Shown: positions 1-6,026, counted from the first letter of the stretch. The stretch is 7,912 bases of DNA from an uncultured Desulfobacca sp. (GCA_937958145.1 CALGOE010000089.1:1-7912), one strand, 5' to 3'. The notes: generated by a model from the letters alone, not told the origin. Translations and numbers: made by a program.

Positions 1-77
1 GTCAGAATATGGACCTGGGCCTGATCCCAAGGCACCAGCTTGCCGTCCAGCCAGATATAATGTGCTTTTTCGACCAT
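1..77 (-). CDS. ilvE: Branched-chain amino-acid aminotransferase, N-terminal fragment (runs off the left edge)
   Basis: Only the first 25 codons are in the window. They read MVEKAHYIWLDGKLVPWDQA followed by QVHIL. The pattern I-W-x-D-G-K-L-V-P-W-D-x-A-x-V-H-x-L is the characteristic start of fold-type IV PLP-dependent branched-chain aminotransferases. These interconvert valine, leucine and isoleucine with their 2-oxo acids in the cytoplasm, using glutamate/2-oxoglutarate. The catalytic lysine and the PLP-binding residues lie outside the window. The ATG at 75-77 is chosen because GGAG (84-87, within GGGGGAG) sits 6 nt upstream; an ATG 4 nt earlier is out of frame. The gene has its own promoter and lies 212 bp beyond the kinase gene in the same direction. 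A D-amino-acid or aminodeoxychorismate-lyase relative shares the fold but usually not this exact N-terminus. Confidence 0.75.
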   Translation of the reverse strand, partial: MVEKAHYIWLDGKLVPWDQAQVHIL

Positions 78-107
78 ACATCACTCCCCCGGACAAATTA
101 ACATCCT

Positions 108-136
108 TTTTTATCGGTTTTTCCAGGAGCTGTCAA
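108..136 (-). promoter_or_regulatory. Predicted sigma70-type promoter for the aminotransferase gene
   Basis: On the minus strand a perfect -35 TTGACA (131-136) is followed after 17 bp by TAAAAA (108-113), a 4/6 match to TATAAT. An alternative -10, GATAAA, lies at 110-115 with a 15-bp spacer. Transcription would start near position 101, leaving a leader of about 25 nt with the Shine-Dalgarno GGAG. This suggests that ilvE is expressed independently of the kinase gene upstream. Confidence 0.55.
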
Positions 137-270
137 TACCCTTGCGGGCCGCCGCCGGACTTCTCAGAGCAGGGACAGGTGGATCGTTGCCTTGTGCCCT
201 CCCCTCTGGGGTCTTCTGGTTGCGCCAAATGCTAAAATCCGGCTTCTTCTGCTGCCGTTGGCTTTAGTAA

Positions 271-283
271 GGGGCCTGGCCCC
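271..283 (-). terminator. Short GC-rich hairpin just after the kinase stop codon (weak terminator candidate)
   Basis: GGGGC-CTG-GCCCC forms a compact 5-bp stem with a three-base loop, starting 7 nt past the kinase stop codon. There is no U-run after it on the minus strand, so it is not a canonical Rho-independent terminator. It may be a pause or 3'-end protecting hairpin. Confidence 0.2.
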
Positions 284-289
284 AGTCTG

Positions 290-3175
290 CTAGTGCAGGG
301 AGATGTGTTGGGCGTCGAGGGTTTGGCGGACCACTTGGGCCAATTTGCTGATGGTTACCGGCTTGGTGAGGATTTCCCGGATGCCGGCAGCCTGTTTGTC
401 CAGCTTTTGGCTGTCGATCATGCCGGTGCAGAGGATGATGGGCAGATCCGGACGGATGCGTTTGATTTCGTGCGCCAGGGCGACGCCGGTCATGTGGGGC
501 ATGGTCTGGTCGGCGATGACCAGATCAAAACTTTCGGGTTGGGCCTGAAACAGCGCCAGGGCTTCCCGGCTGCTGGATTTGGCCACCACTTCATACCCCA
601 GACGTTCCAGCATCTTTTTCACGATCTCGGTCAGGGTCAGCTCGTCATCCACGAAGAGGATGCGTTCGGTGCCGGTGGGCATGATGAGAGGCTGGGGTTC
701 GGCCTTGGGCACTTCGGGCTCCAGTTCCTGGGGGATGCAGCGCGGGAAGAGGATGCGGAAGGTGGTGCCGAGACCAGGGGCGCTTTCGACATCGATGACG
801 CCGCTGTGATCCTGGACGATGCCGTGCACGGTGGAGAGGCCCATGCCCGTTCCTTCGCCCTGCTCTTTGGTGGTAAAGAAGGGCTCGAAGATGCGTTCCA
901 TGGTTTGCCGGTCCATGCCGATGCCATTGTCCTGGACCGCGAGCTGGATGTAGGCCCCGGGCTTGACATGCTGCCACCGTCCTTTTACCCCGGCTTCGAT
1001 GTGCAGGTTTTGCAGCGAGACGTTGAGGCGGCCGACCTTATCCCGCATGGCGTGGGCGGCGTTGGTACAGAGGTTGAGGAGCACTTGGTGCACGCGCACC
1101 GCATCACCCAGAATAAAGCCGGCGTTGGGATCAATATCGGCATGGATAATGATTGAGGTGGGCAGGGCCGCCCGGACCATCTTCAGGCCGTCCTCTATAA
1201 TGTCAGCCAGTTTGATGGGTTTCAGTTCCGGTTTCTGGTCCCGGCTGAAGAGGAGGATCTGATGCACGATGTCGGTGCCCTTGTTGATGGACTGCAAGAC
1301 CCGGGTGAGGTTGGTATGCACCTCCGAGTCCTGGGGCAGATCCACCAAGGCCCCTTCGGTCCAGAGCTTGATGGCCTGGAGGATGTTTTTAAATTCATGG
1401 GCAAAACCGCCGGCCATGGTCCCCAGGGCTTCCATCTTCGAGGACTGGATGAGTTGCCGCTGCATCTTTTTGGTTTCACTCAAATCGGTGACAATGGCTT
1501 CGCAGCCGGCATAGCGGCGGTCTTCGTTGAAGGTGGGCACCGAACTGAAAAGGACGGTAAGGGCCGGATTGTTCTTGGCGAGGATTTCCAACTCGGCCTG
1601 GGCGGGCTGGCCGGCCCGATTGGTAGCAATGATCTTTTTAAATTTCTTTTGATTGTCGGCATCGAGAAAATCATAGATATGGTGGCCGGCCAACTCGTCG
1701 GTGCCGCAGAGGACCTTCATGCGCGGGTTGGCCTCCTGGATGATATTCTGGACGTCGATCTTGAGGATCCCCACCTGGGCATTTTCAAACATGCGCCGCA
1801 AATGGCTTTCGGACTCGTCCTTTTTGCGGATCAACTCGGCATTGGCCCAGGCGATGGCGATCAGGTTGGCAAAACTGACAATGAAATCCTTGTCGCTGTT
1901 GGTAAAAATGCCCTGTTCCGGGGTGCGGTCGGCCAAGAGGACGCCGCTGACCATGCCCTGGGACGTTAAAGGGGCGACGATAATGGTCTTGGGCTGGAAT
2001 AATTGCAGCAACGGGTTGGTTTTATTGAGATTACTTTCACTGACGTCATTAATGACGACGGCATTGCCGGAGTTATACACCCGCACGATGAGATTATCCA
2101 GCTTCGACAGAGGGAGCTGGTAATCCTGCAGCCGGGATGTAATTGCGGCATCGACGCCGACCGCATGGCCGAGGCGGAGCAGTTTGCTTTTGCTGTCCAC
2201 CAAAAAAATCCCGGCCCGATGCAGGCGGGCATAATTGCGCAAGGCCCGGAGGGTTACCTGGAAGACCTCATCCCGGTCCAGGACGGAGAGGATCTTGGCC
2301 CCAGTATCCTGGAGGCATTCCAATTTATTGATCTTTTCCTTCAGCTCAAGGTTGCGTTCCTGTAACTGGACATTGAGATTGTGGATTTCATGGATCTTCT
2401 GCCGCAATAATGTCTGGTTTTTATTCAGTTCGATATTACTTTGTTCCAGCTCCCGGTTGGATTTTTGGAGCTGTAAATAGAGACTGTGCACTTCGTCAAA
2501 TTTCTGCCGCAAGGTCTCCTTATCCTGCTCCATCTCTTCCAAAGAAAGACGCAGGGCCCGCCACGGGGTGAAGAGCTGGGTGAGGCTGGAGAAAAGGGGT
2601 TTCATCTTCCATTTGCAATGGTACTCACAATACTCATGCCCTTCGAAGAAACATTTGGTCTCCTGCACTTCGGCCGGCGGCAGATCCCAGACCGTGGGCA
2701 GGCCCTTATAGACCCCTTGATTGAAGAGGCAGAAATCTTTGGTGGCCGGGATGTCAGGAAACCAATGGAGCCGGATGACGGCGGAGTCACGGGTTGTTTC
2801 CACCACTTCAATAGTCTTGTTTTTATTGAATTTATCGTTGATGGCCTGGACGCGCTGCAGACTGCGGCGGGGATTGCGATAGGCAAAGAGCAGGATGCGT
2901 TGGATATACCCTAATTTCTTCCGCTTGGCGGATTCGAAGCCGATCTCCGCAAGGATCTGGTCGTTGCCGGCGAGTTTTTTGGCGTTTTCAAAAATGCGGA
3001 TGATCACCTCGCTGGACACCCAATTATTGGGCTCCATGAGGAAGCTCAGGGGATCGGGCAAGGCATCGACTTCTGGCCCCAAACCCTGCACAAGCCGCTC
3101 CACCTCCGCCGGGAAATGCTCCTGGAAGTACTCGATGACGGCACGGGTATTGAGGCAACTATGATGCTTGTCCAT
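290..3175 (-). CDS. Soluble hybrid sensor histidine kinase (Cys-containing sensor, coiled coil, GAF, PAS, HisKA, HATPase, receiver)
   Basis: A 961-residue multidomain phosphorelay kinase with no signal peptide or membrane helix, so it is predicted to be cytoplasmic. Residues 1-190 form a sensor module ending in C175-x7-C183-x3-C187-K-W, resembling V4R/AraC-activator-type sensory N-termini (family name uncertain). Residues 205-290 are a heptad coiled coil, 290-450 a GAF-like domain and 458-570 a PAS-like domain. HisKA follows with the phospho-accepting H593 in AHEFKN. The HATPase domain shows the N-box LLNLCTNAAHAM (N705), DNGIGM (749-754), FEPFFTTK (763-770) and GEGTGMGLS (773-781). The C-terminal receiver (837-953) has D843/D844, phospho-acceptor D889, T917 and K938, so all key residues are present. 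There is no output domain after the receiver and no partner regulator in the window. The ATG at 3173-3175 is preceded by GGAG only 1 nt away, an unusually tight spacing, but the N-terminal sequence supports it. The ligand is unknown. Confidence 0.93.
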   Translation of the reverse strand: MDKHHSCLNTRAVIEYFQEHFPAEVERLVQGLGPEVDALPDPLSFLMEPNNWVSSEVIIRIFENAKKLAGNDQILAEIGFESAKRKKLGYIQRILLFAYRNPRRSLQRVQAINDKFNKNKTIEVVETTRDSAVIRLHWFPDIPATKDFCLFNQGVYKGLPTVWDLPPAEVQETKCFFEGHEYCEYHCKWKMKPLFSSLTQLFTPWRALRLSLEEMEQDKETLRQKFDEVHSLYLQLQKSNRELEQSNIELNKNQTLLRQKIHEIHNLNVQLQERNLELKEKINKLECLQDTGAKILSVLDRDEVFQVTLRALRNYARLHRAGIFLVDSKSKLLRLGHAVGVDAAITSRLQDYQLPLSKLDNLIVRVYNSGNAVVINDVSESNLNKTNPLLQLFQPKTIIVAPLTSQGMVSGVLLADRTPEQGIFTNSDKDFIVSFANLIAIAWANAELIRKKDESESHLRRMFENAQVGILKIDVQNIIQEANPRMKVLCGTDELAGHHIYDFLDADNQKKFKKIIATNRAGQPAQAELEILAKNNPALTVLFSSVPTFNEDRRYAGCEAIVTDLSETKKMQRQLIQSSKMEALGTMAGGFAHEFKNILQAIKLWTEGALVDLPQDSEVHTNLTRVLQSINKGTDIVHQILLFSRDQKPELKPIKLADIIEDGLKMVRAALPTSIIIHADIDPNAGFILGDAVRVHQVLLNLCTNAAHAMRDKVGRLNVSLQNLHIEAGVKGRWQHVKPGAYIQLAVQDNGIGMDRQTMERIFEPFFTTKEQGEGTGMGLSTVHGIVQDHSGVIDVESAPGLGTTFRILFPRCIPQELEPEVPKAEPQPLIMPTGTERILFVDDELTLTEIVKKMLERLGYEVVAKSSSREALALFQAQPESFDLVIADQTMPHMTGVALAHEIKRIRPDLPIILCTGMIDSQKLDKQAAGIREILTKPVTISKLAQVVRQTLDAQHISLH
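2321..2512 (-). repeat. Tandem 35-residue (five-heptad) duplication inside the kinase coiled coil
   Basis: Kinase residues 222-250 and 257-285 align without gaps at a period of 35 residues. Both copies begin LRQK and share E-x-H, L-x-x-QLQ, N-x-EL and a final L (about 14 of 29 identical). Thirty-five residues is exactly five heptads, so the hydrophobic register is kept. This is a protein-level repeat in a signalling helix between the N-terminal sensor and the GAF domain. Confidence 0.75.
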
Positions 3176-3201
3176 ACTCCGCCAAGGTAAAAATTTTTCT
3201 T

Positions 3202-3210
3202 ATTATACCA
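3202..3210 (-). promoter_or_regulatory. Extended -10 promoter for the hybrid kinase gene
   Basis: Reading the minus strand, TGG (3210-3208) directly precedes a perfect TATAAT (3207-3202), giving the extended -10 motif TGnTATAAT. No good -35 hexamer is found at 16-18 bp, which is common for extended -10 promoters. The start site would be near 3195, giving a short leader of about 20 nt before the ATG at 3175. Confidence 0.55.
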
Positions 3211-3334
3211 TTATCGTCAAAAAGGAAGGAAGAGATTATTTCCCCAAGAGGAAAATTCTTTATCACCTAAGTTCGAAAGGATAGCAAATTTTTTCCCTGC
3301 TCCCGGGGGCAAGTACTGACGTACCTGATGGACC
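3211..3334. other. AT-richer divergent intergenic region between the kinase and merR-type promoters
   Basis: This stretch lies between the two divergent promoters and shows no convincing gene. It contains a small inverted repeat, TTTCC (3239-3243) with GGAAA (3250-3254), and GTAC-N4-GTAC at 3313-3324 just upstream of the rightward -35. Either could be a regulator contact site, but neither is strong enough to call. Base composition is visibly more AT-rich than in the coding regions. Confidence 0.4.
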
Positions 3335-3363
3335 TTGCTAGGGCCTAAGAAAACATGTATAAT
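3335..3363 (+). promoter_or_regulatory. Predicted sigma70-type promoter for the MerR-type regulator gene
   Basis: TTGCTA (3335-3340, 4/6 match to TTGACA) is separated by exactly 17 bp from a perfect TATAAT (3358-3363). Transcription would begin near 3370, giving a 5' leader of roughly 155 nt before the ATG at 3525. The -10 is embedded in an imperfect palindrome annotated separately. Confidence 0.6.
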
Positions 3364-3377
3364 TACGTATGCATGTT
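3352..3377. promoter_or_regulatory. Imperfect palindrome over the -10 and start site of the regulator gene (candidate operator)
   Basis: The arms AACATGTATA (3352-3361) and TATGCATGTT (3368-3377) are inverted repeats with 9 of 10 complementary positions, the tenth being a T/G mismatch, around a 6-bp centre. The element covers the -10 hexamer and the predicted start site, the usual place for a repressor or autoregulatory site. Which protein binds it is not known; the adjacent MerR-type protein is the obvious candidate. Confidence 0.5.
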
Positions 3378-3380
3378 CGG

Positions 3381-3457
3381 TCAGCGAGCCCGTAGTGCCA
3401 ACGAGCCAAATGATCTTTGAAAAATTTTGCTCTTGCCTCAAGTTAACGCACCGCTGA
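3381..3457 (+). other. Potential structured RNA element in the leader of the regulator gene
   Basis: In the predicted leader, TCAGCG (3381-3386) can pair with CGCTGA (3452-3457). Enclosed in it, GAGCCAAAT (3403-3411) pairs with ATTTTGCTC (3424-3432) at 8 of 9 positions around a 12-nt loop. That inner stem extends by CAA (3399-3401) with TTG (3433-3435) across a bulged C. I do not recognise a known riboswitch or small-RNA family. It could be a cis-acting leader structure or a small RNA, or chance pairing. Confidence 0.3.
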
Positions 3458-3524
3458 TTCGATAAGAGAAGAAAGAACCGACAGGAACTCACACTGGGCC
3501 CAACGATCCCAAAAGGAGGCTGGG

Positions 3525-3809
3525 ATGCAGGAGATTGGCAGGAACATTCTGTTGAGCATTGATCAGGTGGCAAAATTAACCGGTGTCAAAAAATCCACGC
3601 TGCGCTACTGGGAAAAGACCTTCCAGGAATACCTGCAACCCAGTCGGACGTATTCGAAACGGCGGGAATACAGTCTGGAGGAAGTGCAGGTCATCGAAAC
3701 CATCAAAAAACTCCTTGAGGAAGAGCACCTGACCAATCTGGGCGTCAAGATGCGGCTGCGGACCCTGAATGGCAAGGGCAACGGCAAGAAATTGGCAGTA
3801 AACTCTTAA
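3525..3809 (+). CDS. Small MerR-type helix-turn-helix DNA-binding protein
   Basis: A 94-residue protein consisting almost entirely of a MerR-type winged helix-turn-helix. Residues 10-30 (LSIDQVAKLTGVKKSTLRYWE) are the classical MerR recognition helix region, with S-x-L-R-Y-W-E in place of the usual T-x-R-Y-Y-E. Residues 37-50, ending R-R-E-Y-S, correspond to the wing. Residues 51-80 provide the following helices. The long dimerisation helix and effector or metal-binding domain of full MerR proteins (about 120-270 residues) are absent. The tail is Lys/Gly/Asn-rich. The start is well supported by AGGAGG (3514-3519), 5 nt before the ATG. It has its own promoter with a palindrome over the -10 and lies 184 bp upstream of the AgmX-like/permease operon in the same direction. 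A role as local regulator is inference; excisionase-like or accessory DNA-binding roles are possible. Confidence 0.8.
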   Translation: MQEIGRNILLSIDQVAKLTGVKKSTLRYWEKTFQEYLQPSRTYSKRREYSLEEVQVIETIKKLLEEEHLTNLGVKMRLRTLNGKGNGKKLAVNS

Positions 3810-3924
3810 AGAGCCCACCAACGCCCTTCTCTTCGGCAGGCGGCGGGTGCGTCGCCGGCCCGGCCCTGGGGCAGAAAGCGATGTGCCCCCTTGCGCTGAA
3901 TTTGCTTTGCGTCCTCGGAAAACC

Positions 3925-3955
3925 TTGCCGTATTCTCCTGTCCGTGGTTTATAAT
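3925..3955 (+). promoter_or_regulatory. Predicted promoter of the AgmX-like/permease operon with a long 19-bp spacer
   Basis: A perfect TATAAT (3950-3955) is preceded by TTGCCG (3925-3930, 4/6 match to TTGACA, TTG plus one C) with a spacer of 19 bp, 2 bp longer than ideal. Overlong spacers of 19-20 bp are the hallmark of promoters activated by MerR-family proteins (established knowledge), and a MerR-type gene lies directly upstream. The start site would be near 3962, giving a leader of about 30 nt. Confidence 0.45.
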
Positions 3956-3960
3956 AAACC
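3946..3960. promoter_or_regulatory. Perfect inverted repeat over the -10 of the permease operon (candidate operator)
   Basis: GGTTTA (3946-3951), a TAA centre (3952-3954) and TAAACC (3955-3960) form a perfect 6-bp-arm palindrome containing the whole -10 hexamer. Pairing can be extended by flanking GT and AC if one extra C is bulged. Its position suggests control of transcription initiation. Its sequence differs from the palindrome at 3352-3377, so the two need not bind the same protein. Confidence 0.4.
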
Positions 3961-3993
3961 CACCACCGTGTCAGCCGAGAGAAAGGATGGTGC

Positions 3994-4455
3994 ATGTTCG
4001 GGGGGAGATGGGTTTTGGTGCTGGGGCTGCTGACCGTGCTGTCGGCACATCTCTGTCTGGTCTGCCCGGCTGCGGCCCAACCGCCGGGGCCGGCCGAGGA
4101 CCAAGACGGACCCGAAGCCATCGTGCAGGTGGCGGTCGCGGACCTGACCGTGCAAGGTGAGCAGTCGCCCGAGGAACTGCGGCAGGCCATTGTCGCCGTA
4201 CTGCCGGCGGTGGCCGCGTGTCTGCAAGGGGAATATCAACGCCTGGGGAAGGTCCCGGCCAAGATCACCCTGCGCTTTAATCTCAGCGGCAGCGGCAAAG
4301 TAGTGTGGACGAAATTGATCGATCCCCCCCTGAAATCTCTGGACACCTGCCTGGCCAAGGCTTTGGCCTCCCTGCGCCTCCCGGCCACGGGCACGACCCT
4401 GTCCCGGGCCACCGTGGTCCTGGAATGCCGATCTGACCATCTCTTGACCCCCTGA
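3994..4455 (+). CDS. Secreted small protein with an AgmX/PglI-like C-terminal domain
   Basis: A 153-residue protein with an N-terminal Sec signal peptide: R5, a hydrophobic core to about residue 25, then AAAQ (26-29) as a likely signal peptidase I site. No proper lipobox is seen despite C21 and C24. A Pro/Asp-rich linker (29-42) leads into a C-terminal domain of about 95 residues. There, C76 in AACLQGEY, G85-K-V, a strand TLRFNLSGSGKVV and C119 in LDTCLAKALASLRLP follow the order seen in AgmX/PglI-type domains (C-Y..L, G-x-V, F-x-I-x-x-G-x-V, C....L-x-F-P). It would act in the periplasm, probably binding a partner; C76-C119 could form a disulfide. AAGGA (3983-3987) lies 6 nt before the ATG. 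It is followed after 37 bp by the permease gene, so co-transcription is likely. The family assignment is from pattern recognition only, and the function is unknown. Confidence 0.65.
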   Translation: MFGGRWVLVLGLLTVLSAHLCLVCPAAAQPPGPAEDQDGPEAIVQVAVADLTVQGEQSPEELRQAIVAVLPAVAACLQGEYQRLGKVPAKITLRFNLSGSGKVVWTKLIDPPLKSLDTCLAKALASLRLPATGTTLSRATVVLECRSDHLLTP

Positions 4456-4492
4456 GCAATTTTAGACGGGAATAGACCGGGGGTCAGAGCTC

Positions 4493-5989
4493 ATGCCCAC
4501 ATTCCTTTTTCTGCTGGGTTGGACACCGGTCATCCTGTTGTCCGTGCTGGCCATCTGGTGCCGCCGTTCGGCCCTGGAATTGGCCTTGTATGGCTTTCTG
4601 TATGTAGCCGGGTTGACGGGGCTGGCCTTCCAGACGGCCTGGACCGTCATCGCTTTGGCCACCCTGGACGGCATCCTGACCACTCTGCCCCTCCTGGCCG
4701 TTGTTTTCTTAGGAATCCTTTTTTCCCAACTTCTGGTGGTGAGCGGTTCCCTGGCGCGCCTGGTGGCCTGGCTGCTGCGCGGCCTGGCCCGGCCGTTGCC
4801 CCAGCGGGTGCTCATTACCCTGGGGCTGGGGAATTTTTTTGAAGGGGCCAGCATCATTGCTGAACCCATGGTGGCGCCGATGCTGACCCTCACCGGCGTC
4901 CTGCCGAGGGGCGCAGCAGCCCTGTCCATTATTGGTTACGCCGGCTTGATGAGCATTGAAATGGCGGGCATCATTATTACCGTTCTGGCGTTGGTGACCG
5001 GCTTGCCGTACCAAGACCTGGGCGTGGCCGCGGCCTGGCTGTCGGTGCCGGCCACGGTGCTCATGGCGTTCTGCCTGCCCTTTTTTCTGCCCGACCCCCG
5101 GGAGGCCTGGCGGCGCCTGCCTTATCTCCTGGGCTGCGCCTTGGTGGTGAGCCTGGCCACCCTGGCTGCGGCGCTGTGGTTGGGGATTGCCATCTCCGGC
5201 ATGGTGGGAGGGCTGGTCCTGGTGGGATGGCTGCTGTGGCGGGGCGAGGCGCGTCCGGCCTTTCCGGACCGACGTCTCCTGGCCGACCTGGCGCCTTTTG
5301 TGGTGATCCTGCTGCCCCTGCTGCTGGTGAATACCATCCCCTGGCTGCAGGAGCTGACCCAGCGGCGTTTGACCTTTACCGTGGCGGTGATCGCCAGCCA
5401 CCCGATAACGTTGACGCCATTTTTTTCTGCTTATCTCTACCTGCTGCTGGCCCTGGTTGTGGCGCGGCGACTGCTCCGGGTGAGGCCGGAGCAATGGCGG
5501 CAGGTCTGGACCGCGGGGGTAAGCAAGGGCTGGCGGGCCCTGCTGGCCATGGCTCTGTTCGGGGCCATGGGCCAGGTGATCGCTTATTCCGGCTATCCTA
5601 GTGACTTCGGCCCCGTGAATCAGACCTACAACATCCCAGTCATCCTGGCTGCGGGCCTGAAAGACCTGACCGGCGCTTTTTATCCCCTTTTTGTGCCCCT
5701 GCTGGGTTGGGTGGGTACGTTCCTCACCGGCTACGGCGTCGCCTCCCTGATGCTGTTCGGGGACCTGCAGGTGCAGGCGGCGCCGCTCTTGGGCGTTTCG
5801 GCCACCGTGTTGGCCGCCGGCCTGACGGTAGGCTCGGCCATCGGCTCCATCTCTTCTCCGTTTAAGATTGCCATCGCCACGCCCATGTGCGGCGCGGTGG
5901 GCCAGGAAGGCGCCATCCTGCGCCTGACCATCCCCCTGGGCATCCTGGCCTCCCTGGTTCTGGGGCTGATCGTCTGGGTGGCGGCGTAA
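4493..5989 (+). CDS. LctP-family (lactate permease type) transporter, divergent
   Basis: A 498-residue, extremely hydrophobic membrane protein with roughly 12-14 predicted helices, matching the lactate permease family (LctP/LldP, TC 2.A.14), whose usual length is 530-560. Family landmarks are visible: GNFFEGAS (113-120), PLLGWVGTFLTG (402-413), the following LFGDLQ (421-426) and SSPFKIAIA (454-462) near the C-terminus. The family is known for proton-coupled uptake of lactate or glycolate across the inner membrane. Here the well-conserved SDTSSN after FLTG is replaced by YGVASL, and the ISPQS motif becomes SSPFK, so the substrate may be another small carboxylate. The ATG at 4493 has only a weak upstream G-rich stretch (GGGGG about 10 nt away), which suggests translational coupling to the upstream gene 37 bp before. 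It converges with the ABC exporter genes downstream. Confidence 0.85.
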   Translation: MPTFLFLLGWTPVILLSVLAIWCRRSALELALYGFLYVAGLTGLAFQTAWTVIALATLDGILTTLPLLAVVFLGILFSQLLVVSGSLARLVAWLLRGLARPLPQRVLITLGLGNFFEGASIIAEPMVAPMLTLTGVLPRGAAALSIIGYAGLMSIEMAGIIITVLALVTGLPYQDLGVAAAWLSVPATVLMAFCLPFFLPDPREAWRRLPYLLGCALVVSLATLAAALWLGIAISGMVGGLVLVGWLLWRGEARPAFPDRRLLADLAPFVVILLPLLLVNTIPWLQELTQRRLTFTVAVIASHPITLTPFFSAYLYLLLALVVARRLLRVRPEQWRQVWTAGVSKGWRALLAMALFGAMGQVIAYSGYPSDFGPVNQTYNIPVILAAGLKDLTGAFYPLFVPLLGWVGTFLTGYGVASLMLFGDLQVQAAPLLGVSATVLAAGLTVGSAIGSISSPFKIAIATPMCGAVGQEGAILRLTIPLGILASLVLGLIVWVAA

Positions 5990-6026
5990 GGATCTTTCCA
6001 ATTTGAGTATGTGGCTATTGGGGGCA

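Noticed and set aside
293..1156. A 287-codon plus-strand open frame opposite the kinase C-terminal half
   Set aside because: It mirrors the codon bias of the kinase. Its Gly/Asp/His-rich composition shows no recognisable motif, while the minus strand encodes an unbroken set of HATPase and receiver motifs.
1262..1969. A 235-codon plus-strand open frame opposite the kinase PAS/HisKA region
   Set aside because: Same reasoning: it is antisense to well-defined GAF, PAS and HisKA domains and has no ribosome-binding site or family resemblance.
3370..3524. The long leader as 6S RNA, tRNA or a known riboswitch
   Set aside because: No cloverleaf, no recognisable aptamer core and no 6S-type long closing stem could be drawn; only the local pairings reported as a finding are present.
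3217..3573. A 118-codon minus-strand open frame across the divergent intergenic region
   Set aside because: It overlaps the start of the MerR-type gene and both promoters and has no convincing ribosome-binding site or protein-like pattern.
3836..3860. GC-rich hairpin after the MerR-type gene (GGCGGC/GTCGCC with one G-U pair) as terminator
   Set aside because: No T-run follows and the stem is only 6 bp; the region is simply GC-rich. Transcription may continue into the operon downstream.
3576..4190. A 204-codon minus-strand open frame spanning the regulator gene and the start of the AgmX-like gene
   Set aside because: It crosses two genes with good Shine-Dalgarno sequences and family features on the plus strand; its composition is Arg/Ser/Pro/Gly-rich noise.
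4709..6001. A 430-codon open frame on the minus strand opposite the LctP-like permease
   Set aside because: It is antisense to a clear membrane-protein gene in GC-rich DNA. The translation is a low-complexity Gln/His/Arg/Gly mixture with no domain motif, which is typical of a shadow frame.
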